Shown: positions 35,301-47,176, counted from the stretch's first letter. The stretch is DNA of 64,000 nt from Pogostemon cablin (GCA_023678885.1 CM042998.1:6513820-6577819); one strand, 5' to 3'. Notes: generated from the sequence alone by a model not told the origin. Translations and numbers: made by a program.

Positions 35301-35730
35301 GGGTCACTTACTAGGAGGTACACAAAAAAATGCATAATTGTTATAAACTGCATGACTCAAAACACTATTACTCATAACTACACAATTATGATTGTGATAC
35401 CATAAATACCCCTATGTATTTGCACAATTGTTCTGCACAATTTGATTCTGCACAATTTGATTCTGCACAATTGTTCTGCACAATTTTGTTTTGCACATTT
35501 TAAATTTCGACAGCGGGCGACGGCGGCCAGCGGTAGTCAAGGGCCGATCAACGCTGGTCAACGGTCGGCCAACGTCGGTCAATGTTCGGTCAATGCCGGT
35601 CAACGGTCAGTCAACACCGGTCAACATCGGTGGGTGGGTGAGAGGTAGGGTTGTTGGTTTAAAAGTGTATGAATTATAAGGTTATATTTGGTATTTACTT
35701 TAATATTTTGTATGTGAGAGTAATAAACCC
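35301..35730. mobile_element. GGTCAAC-array element, copy 2
   Basis: 430 bp from GGGTCACTTACT to TAATAAACCC, flanked by nearly identical 9-mers (aataaaaac at 35,292-35,300; aataaaaat at 35,731-35,739). It contains four ttctgcacaatt units and about seven GTCAA motifs in 35,535-35,630. Non-coding. The 9-bp duplication suggests a Mutator-like origin; the terminal inverted repeats are weak. Confidence 0.65.
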
Positions 35731-35739
35731 AATAAAAAT

Positions 35740-37679
35740 TAAATAATTTTTAAATTTGAAATTTTGGAGGATATTCTTAACTAATTTTATTAAGTTCAAT
35801 TTAAAATATCAATTATTTATAATTAATGAGTAAAATACTTTAACAGAGTGATAGCTTAGTTTTTCTAATTTTTTTTATTACACAAAATGCTTTACAATAT
35901 TTTTTAATTATATAAATAATCTTTCTAAAAAAAATAATTTTGTAAACTTATAAAATTTAATAAATTTAATAAAATTTTATTTCCTAAAATATAGTAATGA
36001 ATTAGATAGAATAACCAGTTTACTATTATATTGTGTCTCCAAGTAAATATATATCACTTTTTTATATATATATATATATATATTCATGATTTAATTTTCA
36101 TGATTTAATGTTCTAATTTTTCAATACATATCTTATAAAATTCAAAATTAAGAAATCATACTTTCCTCTGTTTGAGTGTTTTTTCTTTTTAGCCTCTAAA
36201 TTCTGTTTTGTTCGGGCATTTATATATGTGGTTTCCACCCGTTCTTCTTTTCCTTTAAAAGTTTTCTTACAGTTGGCACACTCGTACATCACATGAGAGT
36301 GCTCAGCTTTTTTTTCTTTTCCCTAATACCTTTACCTTCATCTTTGGCCTCAAAACCTTCCCAAACTGAACCGATTCAGTTAGCATGGAAACAACAATGA
36401 TGACAAGTAAAACTCCATCTTGTTCTCAATGAGAGTGTCAGTTTTATCTGAGAAAACATACTTGATCTGCTGAAAGTCTTCATTTATATTTAAGGCCCTA
36501 CATTGCAATCTAGCATTGGTGGCTTTATCATCATCCTGTCATCTTGATCATGCATACCATACTTTCCTATGTTTGATTTTTGTTTTATTTACAACAAATT
36601 TTATTTTTATTTTATTTTGTTGATGAGATCTGTTCTGTTTATTTTGTTGATTAGATATTTGTTTATTTCTTTTGTTTGGTATTGTTTTATTTTGTTGATT
36701 AAATATTTTTTATTTCTTTTGTTTGGTAGTCTTTAAAGAAAAAAAAAAATCAAAACCTAAATAAAAAAAAGAGTTCAACATATCTTATATAATTGTTTTA
36801 TTTTGTTGATTCGATATTTTTCTTTTGTTTGGTAGTCTTTAAAGAAAAAAAAATCAAAACCTAAATAAAATTAAAAAAAAAAAAGAGTTCAACATATCTT
36901 ATATAATTCAAAACTAAAAAATCATTTGAGGCAATGATAAACCATTGAGGACCCTATTCATCACCCTCATTGTACTTTAAAATTCAAAACTAAAAAATCA
37001 TTTGAGGCAATGATAACTATTGAGGACCCTATTCATCACCCTCATTGTGCTTTAGAAATTTGCAATTTCCCCTCATAAAATATATAAATCAAATTAATGA
37101 AATGTACAATATTATTAAGATCTCAATAATTTAAGCAATCTTACAAACTGTGCATGATATAGATTAATATTCAAAAATTTATGTTGTTAAATTTTTCTTA
37201 ATAGAATTTTTAATTTTAAGGAAAACAGACTATTGAGAATCGAAAAAGTTCTCAGACACAAAATCTTGATCACATATCCAGGTCAAGAGCAGAAGTAATG
37301 ACACTCTTGTGTATGGTATCCAGTTGTATTTGTATTTGTTCCATGACTAAAAAATCTCATGGATGTGATTTTCAGGTAACATCCTCAGCTAAAGAAAACA
37401 TAAGTACTCCAAAGTGGTTAGTTTAAACTTTTCTTAAAGTAGTATTTAATTTTGGATGCTGGTTAATATTAATTAAAACACTTTGCACGCTTGGATATTT
37501 TTTTGATACATGCATTTATTGATCAGTCTTACACGCTGAGATGAGCAGGGAAGGAGGGGTTGGTATTTTTTGTTTGAGAGATGGAAAGTTCAGTAGATAA
37601 TATAGGTATTAGACGTAAAACATTTTTTGGATGTTAACTTTATTTGTATTATAGACCATCATTCTCCGGCAATTCCTTA

Positions 37680-37774
<95 letters not shown>

Positions 37775-38059
37775 AAAAATAAAAATAACTTAATATTAAA
37801 ATTTGAAATTTTGGAACCTATTTTAAAATTAATTTTATAAGGTCAATACAAAATATCATAAAATTTATAATTTATAATGAGTTGATATTTTTTACACCTA
37901 TATGTGTATAAAAATTTTATTTTTTACACCCATATGTGTATAAAAATTTTTATTCAATATTGTAGTTTATGTTTCTTAATAATTGTATAGTTTTTTCATT
38001 CAGTTTTCATTAAAAAGCCTAATAAAAAATTCGCTAACAAAATGTATACATTTTTATTC

Positions 38060-38135
<76 letters not shown>

Positions 38136-38440
38136 ATAAATGTATAAATTTTTGATAGTGAGTATACGGTGCACCGAGTGCACTGAATAATTTTTCATTT
38201 AGAATTAATGTGTAAAATACATTAACCGTCTAAATGATAGTATAGTTATTCTAAATTTTTTTATTACATAAAATGTTATACAACATTTTAAGGGTGATTA
38301 TGGCATAGGTTTTTGTTTAAAGAGTAGGTCTCATATGAGATAATTTTACACATTTTAAAATAGTTATTACTTTTGTTATAAAATTGTTATTATTTTCTCT
38401 ATAAGACGTTAACATTTTTTATTTATACTAAAACTAGTTA
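35740..38440. other. AT-rich intergenic DNA with tandem duplications and TA tracts
   Basis: 36,682-36,795 and 36,795-36,909 are tandem copies (tttgtttggtagtctttaaag, agttcaacatatcttatata). 36,910-36,984 and 36,985-37,055 are another tandem pair (atcatttgaggcaatgata, ggaccctattcatcaccctc). (TA)n tracts lie at 37,685-37,772 and 38,064-38,120, the latter followed by poly-T. A partial MITE of the GAGACGG family lies near 38,300-38,440. No gene. Confidence 0.7.
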
Positions 38441-38639
38441 TTCTCATTCGTGCGTTGCACGGAAAGAATTTTATTATAGAATTATTTGTTAATTATAATT
38501 AAGAGATTATTTGTTGAATTTAATTAATTCATCTAATGATCTTAAATCTAATTTTATAATTCTTACTTAAACCCAAACAAACATCATTGGAGCTCTTTAT
38601 TTGGTTGGTGTTTACATTTCTGAGATATTTCTTGCAGTT

Positions 38640-40008
38640 GGTTTAACAAAAGTTGGTGTTGGTAAGTGATTCTTTGATTTCTCCTCGTATAAGTTCCAAC
38701 GTTAGTTCAATGCAAAGACATTTGATCTTGCAGAGGGGCAACCAGCATAGTCAAGGACATTAATTATATGATTTGTCGATAAGGTAAACATATTATATTA
38801 TGCCTGGTTTCAACACTCTCATGGTAGTGTATAACAGATATTTTAATTGTGATTTGTAAATATGTAAATATCTGGATCTATTTATTCCGATGATTGAAGA
38901 GCTATAGATGTTTGACTTAGTTTCTATTAAGTAATATAAATTGATAATTGCATATATGTTTCCTTTCCTTATTCTTTTTCCTTATGTTCATTTAAAAAAA
39001 AATGCAGCCGAACTGCATTATACTGGCAAGCAAACCAATATATTGTTTCACAGTGCATATTAACTCATACCCCTGAAACATATTTGGTGTGTTGACAAAT
39101 ATTCATCCGATGGACAGAGGAACTAATGCACTAGACATATACTCTCTCTCTCTCTCTACACATTACACTCAAGAAAACATATTAATTAAAATAGGGCTTG
39201 ATAAAAATTCAGAAAACATAAAACATCTTGCTGCTATTTATTCATTTCAATAGTGACAAAATGTTTCTGCATGGATGTTCTTTGGTTGTTAGATACTCTA
39301 TAATAGTTTTCATTTCAACCATATGCTTTTAACTTGCCTGTTATTCTTGATAGGTTCTGGAAGGAAGATCTTACCGCTTACATCTAGATGGAGGGTATTT
39401 TTCTCCCAGTCTTTCCTCTCACTTTAATTTCTGTTTTGGCTACATTGTTGGAGTTATTATTGTGGGTTCTCATCAGTTGCATGTGTTTTATTTCAGACGA
39501 CACCGAATCTATTGAGTTTTCGACAATCAGTTGCCAGCTGCTCTGAAAAAACTTCCTACATCTTTAATTGCAGAATGTTAAAAGAATTGTTTCAGAAGCT
39601 GATGGTTATCAACCACACTTGAGCAAGGTTTTATTGAGGGATCAAGTATCCCGTTGTATTGTGAATAAGCTACTGTTACATCCTTTAAATGACCAAAAAA
39701 CTGTCACTTTGTCCTAAAGGAACTTGTGAGAATATCAATTGGGGAATATCAATATAGGTACAAATTGGGAAGAAAGAGGTACAAACACTTCTTCTTTGGT
39801 TCCATAAGCTTAGAAATTATGTAGAATTCTCATTTCCACTATCATTCTTGATCTTTTCAGGGTAAGCAACTTGGCGGACGATGATCCAACATTGATGGAG
39901 AGAAGACTACAACTGGCGAAAAGGCTTGAACTTTACAAGGCAAGGGATGGAGTGGACTCTGATGAACTTGATGTATATGCTGCAGACATGTTTTGTATAT
40001 CTATGTAG
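38640..40008 (+). pseudogene. Dynamin-related protein 1 (phragmoplastin) pseudogene
   Basis: Fragments of a plant DRP1 GTPase appear in the correct order with introns still present. GLTKVGV (38,640-38,660) ends at a GT donor (38,662), and the next exon begins after CAG (38,733) with GQP and, after a frameshift, SIVKDI. VLEGRSYRL is fused directly to HLDGG near 39,354-39,400, losing the middle of the protein. Then RIY-stop-VFDNQLPAALKKLP (near 39,515-39,560), KRIVSEADGYQPHL (near 39,590), HFVLKELVR (near 39,700), and finally DDDPTLMERR and AKRLELYKARDGVDS of the GTPase effector domain (39,871-39,960). DRP1 proteins pinch membranes at the cell plate and in endocytosis. The N-terminal P-loop is absent and frames are broken, so no active GTPase can be made. 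Confidence 0.85.
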
Positions 40009-40439
40009 TTTCACGATGGCAGTGATAACAAAAATATTGGTTGATAAGTAGGGAGATTGGAATAATTTACGCATTATTTTGTGTGAAGATTTTGGTATAC
40101 TTGTTACCTGGAAAACATTAGTCTTCGTTGATCTGCATAGTGCAAACAATATAACACACTCTATTTGTGTAAAACAGAACTTACAGGATACGTTAGAAGA
40201 AAAGGTGGTTCTTGATAAATTGTGTTGAGTTGAAACTAAGACAAAGGTCAATTAGTTTAACCATGCAGTATCATTTTAGCTACTAAGAACAGAGCTACTG
40301 TACTGATGTGGTGAGCTTCTTTACGTTTTTGGTCATTTTTAGACGAGTTATTAATGATGTAGTGTGTGTAGATAAATGGATTATTCAGTATAAATCGCAG
40401 AAATGACTGCACGCTTGCAATGTGTTCTTCTAAAGCAGT

Positions 40440-41360
40440 CCACAAGTTTGATTATGTAAAATCCTTGATTACCATAGTTTCCCCAGCTTCTGACAACAAG
40501 CTTTCAGGGTTCCTCGTAGCTAAGCCTACTACCGGCATCCCAGCCGCCACTCCAGCTTTGATTCCAGAGACAAAATCCTAAAGTGTGCAAACATGGAAAT
40601 AGAAAATTAAACCAGTGTTGGTGGTAATGTCTATCCTACAACATGATAGGAAAAGCAAGTCGAACCTCAAAGATAAAGGTATGTTCTGAAGATACTCCAA
40701 ATCCCTGCAAAGCCTTCAAGTTCGCTTCCAATGATAAGTAATTCAAAGAACTTATCGAGCCCCAATAGAGAGCATCATCTCAGCGTTTGCCCTCGGGGCG
40801 TTGGTTACTGCAGCTCGTCTCAGGCCGTGATCTTCCACCCATTTGCATAATTTGTCAAGCCCTATAACAGGTGTCATTTCTTCTGCAGCTAATCTGTGTG
40901 CTTAGATGAGGAACGAGTTGGGATGAACTATCAAATTTCACACTTAAAAGAGATGATATGAAATTCAGATGCAATTTACCTTGGGAACATTCCTTCCTTG
41001 TCCACAAAGAATTTTCTTGCTCTTTCAATTTCCCAATCCAGAAACAGAACATGGCAGAGCTCCTCGTTGTGCATGCCGCTGATATTCTTTATGAAGAATT
41101 CTTCGGTTATAGGCACTCCACCATTGAATCCTACCTATCAGATTAAAGCATTGGAAGCAAACAAAGTAAGAAGCAAAAACTACACTAAACTGATTAGATT
41201 AAAGACAGAAGAAGAAGGTGAAGATATACCTAATTGGCTAGTGTTCCATCAATATCAAACAGTATTGCTTCAAGTGGAGCAACGGAAGCAAGCGAAGGAC
41301 GCCTACAGACATCAGAGATTAACTTTGTTATGTGCATATGCAACAAAACCATGCTAACAA
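40440..41360 (-). pseudogene. SGPP-type HAD phosphatase pseudogene
   Basis: On the minus strand, exons of a haloacid-dehalogenase-like sugar phosphatase (Arabidopsis SGPP type) follow in order. APLEAILFDIDGTL (41,290-41,240) carries the DxDGT nucleophile motif but hits a stop soon after. GFNGGVPITEEFF and HNEELCHVLF follow (41,141-40,983). GLDKLCKWVEDHGLRRAAVTNAPRA (about 40,860-40,785) holds the second HAD motif. A frameshift then precedes LGLDKFFELLIIGSE. About 11 residues including the conserved Lys loop (KPHP) are lost before the ALQGFGVSSEHTFIFE exon (to 40,665). After an intron, DFVSGIKAGVAAGMP and LATRNPESLL close it (about 40,580-40,470). Loss of the KPHP loop and the frameshifts make it non-functional. 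It faces the DRP1 pseudogene tail to tail. Confidence 0.85.
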
Positions 41361-41399
41361 GAGCAAGACCAGATGTAGACATTGTCACGGTTAAGATGT

Positions 41400-42671
41400 T
41401 GTATCAACACACTGAAATAAACTGCAGAGAGTTGCTTAGCACAAATATGAATCATAGATTGTTACATGATATCAGGACAAGAATTTCTCCTGAATTAACT
41501 TGATGTAGTATCAACTGTCTAAAATTTGAGTTCTAGTGTTCCAAATGATGCAAGTAATATCAAGCATAAATCACTATTGAATTAAAAGTTCATCAGCTCA
41601 CACTATGCCTGAGGTCAGATTAGAATTGTTAAAGCATTGTCTAAAAGATCCAAAAATTCAACCAAAGCAACTTCATTGTTAAAACAATATATCATTCCTA
41701 AACTATGTCAAAACTCAAGAAAGAAGACAAAACACATCTTCGGCTAGTACGAGATTTTGATTAACCACAATGATACGAATCACACCATAATACAGAAAGA
41801 ATCCGAAATCAGAGCCTATCTTGTTATTCCCAGGTGGGTTGGTGGGTGGTTGTGTGGCTGTGTTGAATTACACTTTTGGGAATTCTCCATGCAATTAATT
41901 TTAAAGTATTCACGTGGTCACTTTAATTTTCTTTAGTGAAATTATTATAAAGTTTTTATTTTATTATCTTAAAGAATTGCCTATGTTACGGCTCCGGCAC
42001 ATTATTTCTCAGCCAATAGTAAAAAATAAGAACTGATAAAAGAAAGAAACAAAGATTGCCAAAAAATATTTTAAGGGCAACAAAACTGTGTAATTGCGTA
42101 TGATACAACACAGCCATCTGCGTATAACCCGATTAGCCCACAATTTCTCTAGCAAGCACAGTATAAATGAATTATACAACAAAGCCAAGCGTAGGGACAG
42201 CGGTATAGAGTCTATTTTGACAGTAGGGTCGATCCAACCTTATATGACCCTAACCACAGGGCGACTTAACACTGCTTAGTGTAACCACAAGAACATTGGT
42301 TAAGAAAATAGTAGCAAAAATATGTTTAATGCAGTAATCAATACACTTCCTCACTTCTGTATCTGGAAGCAAGTTGAATCCTGATAGTGTTTCCAGCATA
42401 GCAGATAATGTTGCAAGCAGGTTGAATCCTGAATACATTTCCTGCATAAGAGAAACATGTATGACATGCCTCGTCGTGTCAAACTATGAACAAGGATAAC
42501 ACAAATGACAAATATAGCTATCCAGGGTTCAATGGAAAAGTAATCAAGAATCTGCAAGTGAGCTCCGGCTATAATCTTCCTACTCTTCTTGGGTTTGCTT
42601 CCTGTTTCAAAAACTTTAATTATTGGGAAAATGGGATACTATGTAATTCAAGTTACTCTACCTTTGGCAGG
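41400..42671. other. Intergenic DNA between the phosphatase pseudogene and PIG-P
   Basis: No recognisable protein. 42,350-42,430 holds a short tandem pair (aagcaagttgaatcctga and caagcaggttgaatcctga). This part probably includes the 3' UTR of the PIG-P transcript, which runs leftward. Confidence 0.5.
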
Positions 42672-42746
42672 CTATCGTTTGAGATTATTAAACATGACTT
42701 CATTAATGTGGTTGATGCCAATGTCGCTTATAGGTTCGATGGGCTG
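42672..42746 (-). other. Conserved PIG-P tail stranded behind a stop codon
   Basis: In frame with exon 4 after the TAG, codons still read QPIEPISDIGIN...INEVMFNNLKR and end with TAG. This matches the usual C-terminus of plant PIG-P. A single change (for example GAG to TAG) would explain it. Confidence 0.75.
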
Positions 42747-44414
42747 CTAATCGTCATCATCTATTGAAGGGTTGCCACACACTGGTTCCCTACTAAATTC
42801 GTCTGCATAGATAGAGCACAAGTAAAATTAAAGGATGTTGGATGTCCCATGAAATGCCAGATGCTTTTAAGTCAAAACATATATATATATATGCGATTTT
42901 TTAAATGTGTCTGAAATGCTAATTGCATAGATAGAGCAAATACGATATTCAATGAAGTTATATTTAATTTTTTCCATATGTGACAAGAGGCCAAAAACAT
43001 ATACATCCCTACAATATCTAAGAATGAGACCTTACCAAACATTGAGTACAAGGAGGTTGGCGGAGGTGTAGCCATGAAATTCATGCTGATATATACAACA
43101 AATGCAAGTCCAATTATCACCATTACAAAAGTTGGGACTGCCAAGGCCCAATACCTGAAAATTTCAAGGATTATTTACAGACAGAATCTTTCTCCTCTCT
43201 TTCTAAAAAAATCATTTAACATTAGACCAATACGATAAAATTGATTTCTCAATCTACCGGGCATGCATACCGCGTCAAGGAATACATCATTTTTTTTTCT
43301 GAACATTTTTATAATGTATTGCAATGAACAGTCTAGAAGTTTGAATCGTAAGTAACCAAAATTATAGGTAATAAAAAGGAAAGTTTCCATGTTTTGCATA
43401 TGCAACTGTTATCTCGTTACTCATAAGGACATAAATTTTTCATAACTGTGAAATGATCATATGATGTCTACATAAGAGAAACAGGAAAGCATATATTCCA
43501 TAGCACTAACCTGCTTGGATAGTAATAGATCCCTATAGAATGCAACCAATGGTCAGGAACAAATGCCCATATAATGAAAATCACTGTTGCACGTTAGAAA
43601 AGAGGAATATCTTAGATGCCATTTGAGTTCAATAATATTATCCTGGAGATCATGATGGTAAAAAGAAAATTTCCGCTTGACAAGAATACAATTTTTTTCA
43701 CTTATGAATCAATACCAAAGACGTAAAAGCTTAATCACATTACAGAATTGGCAAACAACGAACATATTTAGCCCTAGGAATCACCTTTGCCTCAAGTAAA
43801 TGCCATAACAGCTAAAACAAAATAAAAGAGCTCCATATAATTCAATTGCACAAGTTAGCTACCTTCAATAATATACTTGTATGATCTTAATATGATTCTA
43901 AATTTCTAATGCGCTCAACTTCGATCGCATATGGTTGATTAAAATTGATGAAATAAAATTCACTTGAAAATTTGTGGTGAAACATTCTGTCAGCGCAGCA
44001 TCACTTGCAATTTCTTTAGCACTCCATAAGCCCTACAAATCATCTCTAAAGCAAGTCCTATTCAAGAATTTTCACAGAATGCGTCACATTTTACAACGAT
44101 TGAAGTGAAACACACCCAACGCAGATATTAGAAGTACAACATGACAAGCTTATGGAAATAAGGAATAATTTGAGTATCATTCTATGTACTAAGAGAGCAA
44201 GGATAAGGAAAAGATGAATAGGACCAGTGAAAACAACGGTGGTGATCGATCCGACAAATCCATAAACCTCCGAAAGTTTGGGTCCATGCTCACCGGAGAC
44301 ACCTAAATCCATCGGAGAACGGTGGTCAACATCGGGAAACGACACGTTGGCCCTCCGGTTCTTGGAGAAGCTCAGAATTCTTCGTGGGCTATTCACAGAA
44401 CAACACTCTTCCAT
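42747..44414 (-). CDS. PIG-P subunit of GPI-GlcNAc transferase (four coding exons)
   Basis: Coding exons on the minus strand: 44,414-44,225, 43,583-43,511, 43,154-43,036 and 42,802-42,747, all with GT-AG junctions and consistent phase, giving 145 residues. Exon 1 encodes SVNSPRRILSFSKNRRANVSF and VSGEHGPKLSEVYGFVGSI. Exon 2 encodes VIFIIWAFVPDHWLHSIGIY. Exon 3 encodes YWALAVPTFVMV, the second membrane helix and FMATPPPTSLYSMF. Exon 4 encodes DEFSREP, then a TAG at 42,749-42,747. PIG-P is an ER membrane subunit of the complex that transfers GlcNAc to phosphatidylinositol, the first step of GPI-anchor synthesis. The stop precedes a still readable conserved tail (QPIEPISDIGIN, to a natural-looking stop at 42,674-42,672). 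Non-coding exons lie upstream near 44,800-44,740 and 46,135-46,072. Confidence 0.85.
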
Positions 44415-44739
44415 CCTGATTCTTGCTTCTAGTGGGTTTAATCTAGATTTGGTTAGGCATTACGTCGAACAACTGGCAATAGTGAAATATGAGGTGCTGA
44501 TCGCTGAAGATATTCTCACTCGCACGCCCGTCACTTTTCTCCTGCTCATGTTTAATTCATATGTCAAGCTAAGTAAAGAGAAGTTCTTTGTTAAGGAATT
44601 CATGCAGGAATACAAGTGTTCAGATTACCAGAGAGAGCCTAAAATCAATGGTATACATTCAGTTCAACAATTTCTATTAGCTTGATGCAATGACTAATAT
44701 CAAAGTCAATACGCGTCCAGACATGAAATGAAAATTACT

Positions 44740-44800
44740 CACCCAATACAAAAACAACAGTGAACTTTTTGTTGATTTTTGCAATCCCGTTTACTTCCTG
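44740..44800 (-). other. Non-coding 5' UTR exon of the PIG-P transcript (predicted)
   Basis: On the minus strand, a strong acceptor (tttggttcag, then gaagtaaacgg) and a strong donor (tattgg, then gtgagtaat) bracket about 60 nt without a useful ATG. An earlier donor, gatttg then gtgagtaac, lies at 46,072. Confidence 0.55.
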
Positions 44801-46071
44801 AACCAAAATGAAAGATGTAAGGTTTATACAAGATATGGCTGCATATCTTGTCTTAACTAAATCAAACTAAAAAGTTTACAGGTATTCAAACTTCAGCATG
44901 TATTTTAGGTACTTAAATTCCATAATATTACTTTACATTAAGCTTGATGCGTGCAACCTCTCTTCTGCCTATGGCACAAGCTATTTTAGATCTAATTTGA
45001 AAAATAGAACATTTGAAAAACAATGAACAGTTAAAAAGTAAATACCTGATATGCAACACTGCCCATAGTGCTAACAAAAATCTGGTAATTATCTGCATAG
45101 TGCATACAAGCAAATACACCAATGTCAGCTAGAAGCAAGCTTCGAAGAAAGAAACAGTGAACAAGCTTCTTAGTTTTTGGAAAAAAATAAAATATAAACA
45201 AGGTTCTACTCACCATAAGCAAATAACCAGTCATAGTTATATGTTAAAGAATTTTGAATGGAAGCTTGGAAAATAGAATTTTTCAAGTAATGGAGATCAT
45301 CAGATCAAGCACACTAAATCACGATCAAAACAAATGTAAATCTCAAGCACTACAGTTTTGCAGTGGACATAGAAGATAAATATAGGCTTAAAAATTTTAA
45401 CTATAAGATGAATGAAGCCCAAAATATACAGATCTACCTTGAAATGTAAAATTGAAGCATCGATGTCTCACAAAGGTTGGTTTTACAGAAAGGATTTAAC
45501 AAAATTTTCAATGAATCAAAATGGAGCATAATGAAGACCGAAAACAGCAGATTAAATCAATCTTGCAATGACATAGAGCATTCACAACCTTTTTGCTCAA
45601 TCATTAACTCATTGCACATCAAAGCACATTGGATCCACCAAAAATCGTCAACTCCAAAGATGAATTAGTTCCGTAGAAATCGACCAAATTTTTTTATAGA
45701 CAACTGATTAAAATATGAAAAGGAAAAGTTACATCTTAAGAAAAGGATCCCACAAATTCCTGAAACTATATTAAGCCAGTTAAGAGCATTAAATTCACCA
45801 AATCAGCCTAACAACTTGAATACACAAGATAGAGCCATCATTATTCTGCGATCTGAAGTACATAAAAATCCTCATTTTAATATCAAATCAGCCATTGTGC
45901 ACAAACAAATTTCGTGACCATGTGAGAGAAAGAAACCAAAAGCCAAGAAGATACACATACGTAATGCGAAAACAAACAGAAACCTCAACAAATCTTGATC
46001 CAGAATCACAAGCACAAAGCAGTTCAAATCAAGAAACTAAAAGAAGATAGGAAATGAGATCTGTTACTCAC

Positions 46072-46170
46072 CAAATCGACGTAAGACAATACAAGAAAGA
46101 GAGGAAAAACTCTGGCGATCCAAGAACAGGAAAATTTGGATCCAAATCGAAAAGGGAGGGTATTTATATA
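46072..46170 (-). promoter_or_regulatory. PIG-P core promoter and first leader exon (copy nearest the gene)
   Basis: The minus strand reads CTATATAAATA (TATA box, about 46,170-46,161), then a leader starting near 46,135 and ending at the GT donor after 46,072. The distance of about 30 nt from TATA to the presumed start is typical. Confidence 0.6.
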
Positions 46171-47010
46171 GTGGGATTGTTCGAATGGCAACTAACTGGA
46201 GGTAATTACAGCGCTATAATTAATTAATTAATTGGATTTATGATGTCTTCGATTTTTGCATTTATTTCCGGTATACCCCACCATTAGAGGCCCCTGTCCT
46301 GGGGATTGATGGAGAAGGTAAATCACAGGCACAACTCTGGAGATCCAAGAACAGGAAAATTTGGATCCAAATCGAAAAGGGAGGGTATTTATATAGTGGG
46401 ATTGTTCGAATGGCAACTAACTGGAGGTAATTACAGCGTTATAATTAATTAATTAATTGGATTTATGACGTTTTCGATTTTCGCATTTATTTTCTTTACT
46501 GGAAATGGTGTACCCCACCATTAGAGGCCCCTGCCCTGGGGATTGATGGAGGAGGTAAATCGCAGGTACAACTCTGGAGATCCAAGAACAGGAAAATTTG
46601 GATCCAAATCGAAAAGGGAGGGTATTTATACAGTGGGATTGTTCGAATGGCAACTAACTGGAGTTAATTACAGCGCTATAATTAATTAATTAATTGGATT
46701 TATGACGTCTTCGATTTTCGCATTTATTTCGCATTTATTTCCTTTCTGGAAATGGTGTACCCCACCATTAGAGGCCCTGGAGATCCAAGAACAGGAAAAT
46801 TTGGATCCAAATCGAAAAGGGAGGGTATTTATATAGTGGGATTGTTCGAATGGCAACTAACTGGAGTTAATTACAGCGCTATAATTAATTAATTAATTGG
46901 ATTTATGACGTCTTCGATTTTCGCATTTATTTCGCATTTATTTCCTTTTCTGGAAATGGTGTACCCCACCATTAGAGGCCCCTGCCCTGGGGATTGGTGG
47001 AGGAGGTAAA
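46110..47010. repeat. Four-copy tandem duplication of the PIG-P promoter
   Basis: Units start at about 46,110, 46,335, 46,572 and 46,776 (spacing 225, 237 and 204 bp). Each contains gatccaagaacaggaaaa, a TATA box on the minus strand (46,161, 46,386, 46,623, 46,826), tgttcgaatggcaacta, attaattaattaattgg, tgacgtcttcgattttcgc and a SINE-derived gtaccccaccattagaggcc. Copies differ by few substitutions, so the amplification is recent. Copy 3 has TATACA instead of TATATA. The Leu/Pro-rich ORFs at 46,228-46,653 are by-products. Confidence 0.9.
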
Positions 47011-47176
47011 TCGCAGGATGTGCCTCAAGTGGCTTATAGAGAGGGCTCACTGTTAAACTTGCAAGGGGGCCAAATTCATGTCAAATGGAGGATTCGAACC
47101 TCCACCCTGCAGCAACCAAGCTCAGTTGGAAGACCTTTCCACCCTCCCCTCTACCAGTTGAGCTATGCCTGGGGGC
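46953..47176 (-). mobile_element. tRNA-derived SINE
   Basis: The minus strand has an A box (TAGCTCAACTGG, 47,165-47,154) and a perfect B box (GGTTCGAATCC, 47,100-47,090) near the 5' end, followed by about 130 bp of tRNA-unrelated body ending near ggtacaccattt. Similar gcatttattt sequence on both sides is a possible imperfect TSD. The A-B spacing and lack of cloverleaf pairing argue against a working tRNA gene. Its 3' part has been copied into the promoter repeat array. Confidence 0.65.

Noticed and set aside
38440..42000. A Helitron carrying the two pseudogenes
   Set aside because: A candidate 5' motif is visible, but no convincing 3' hairpin with a CTRR end was found.
44278..44685. A 135-codon plus-strand ORF
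   Set aside because: It is antisense to the well-supported first coding exon of PIG-P.
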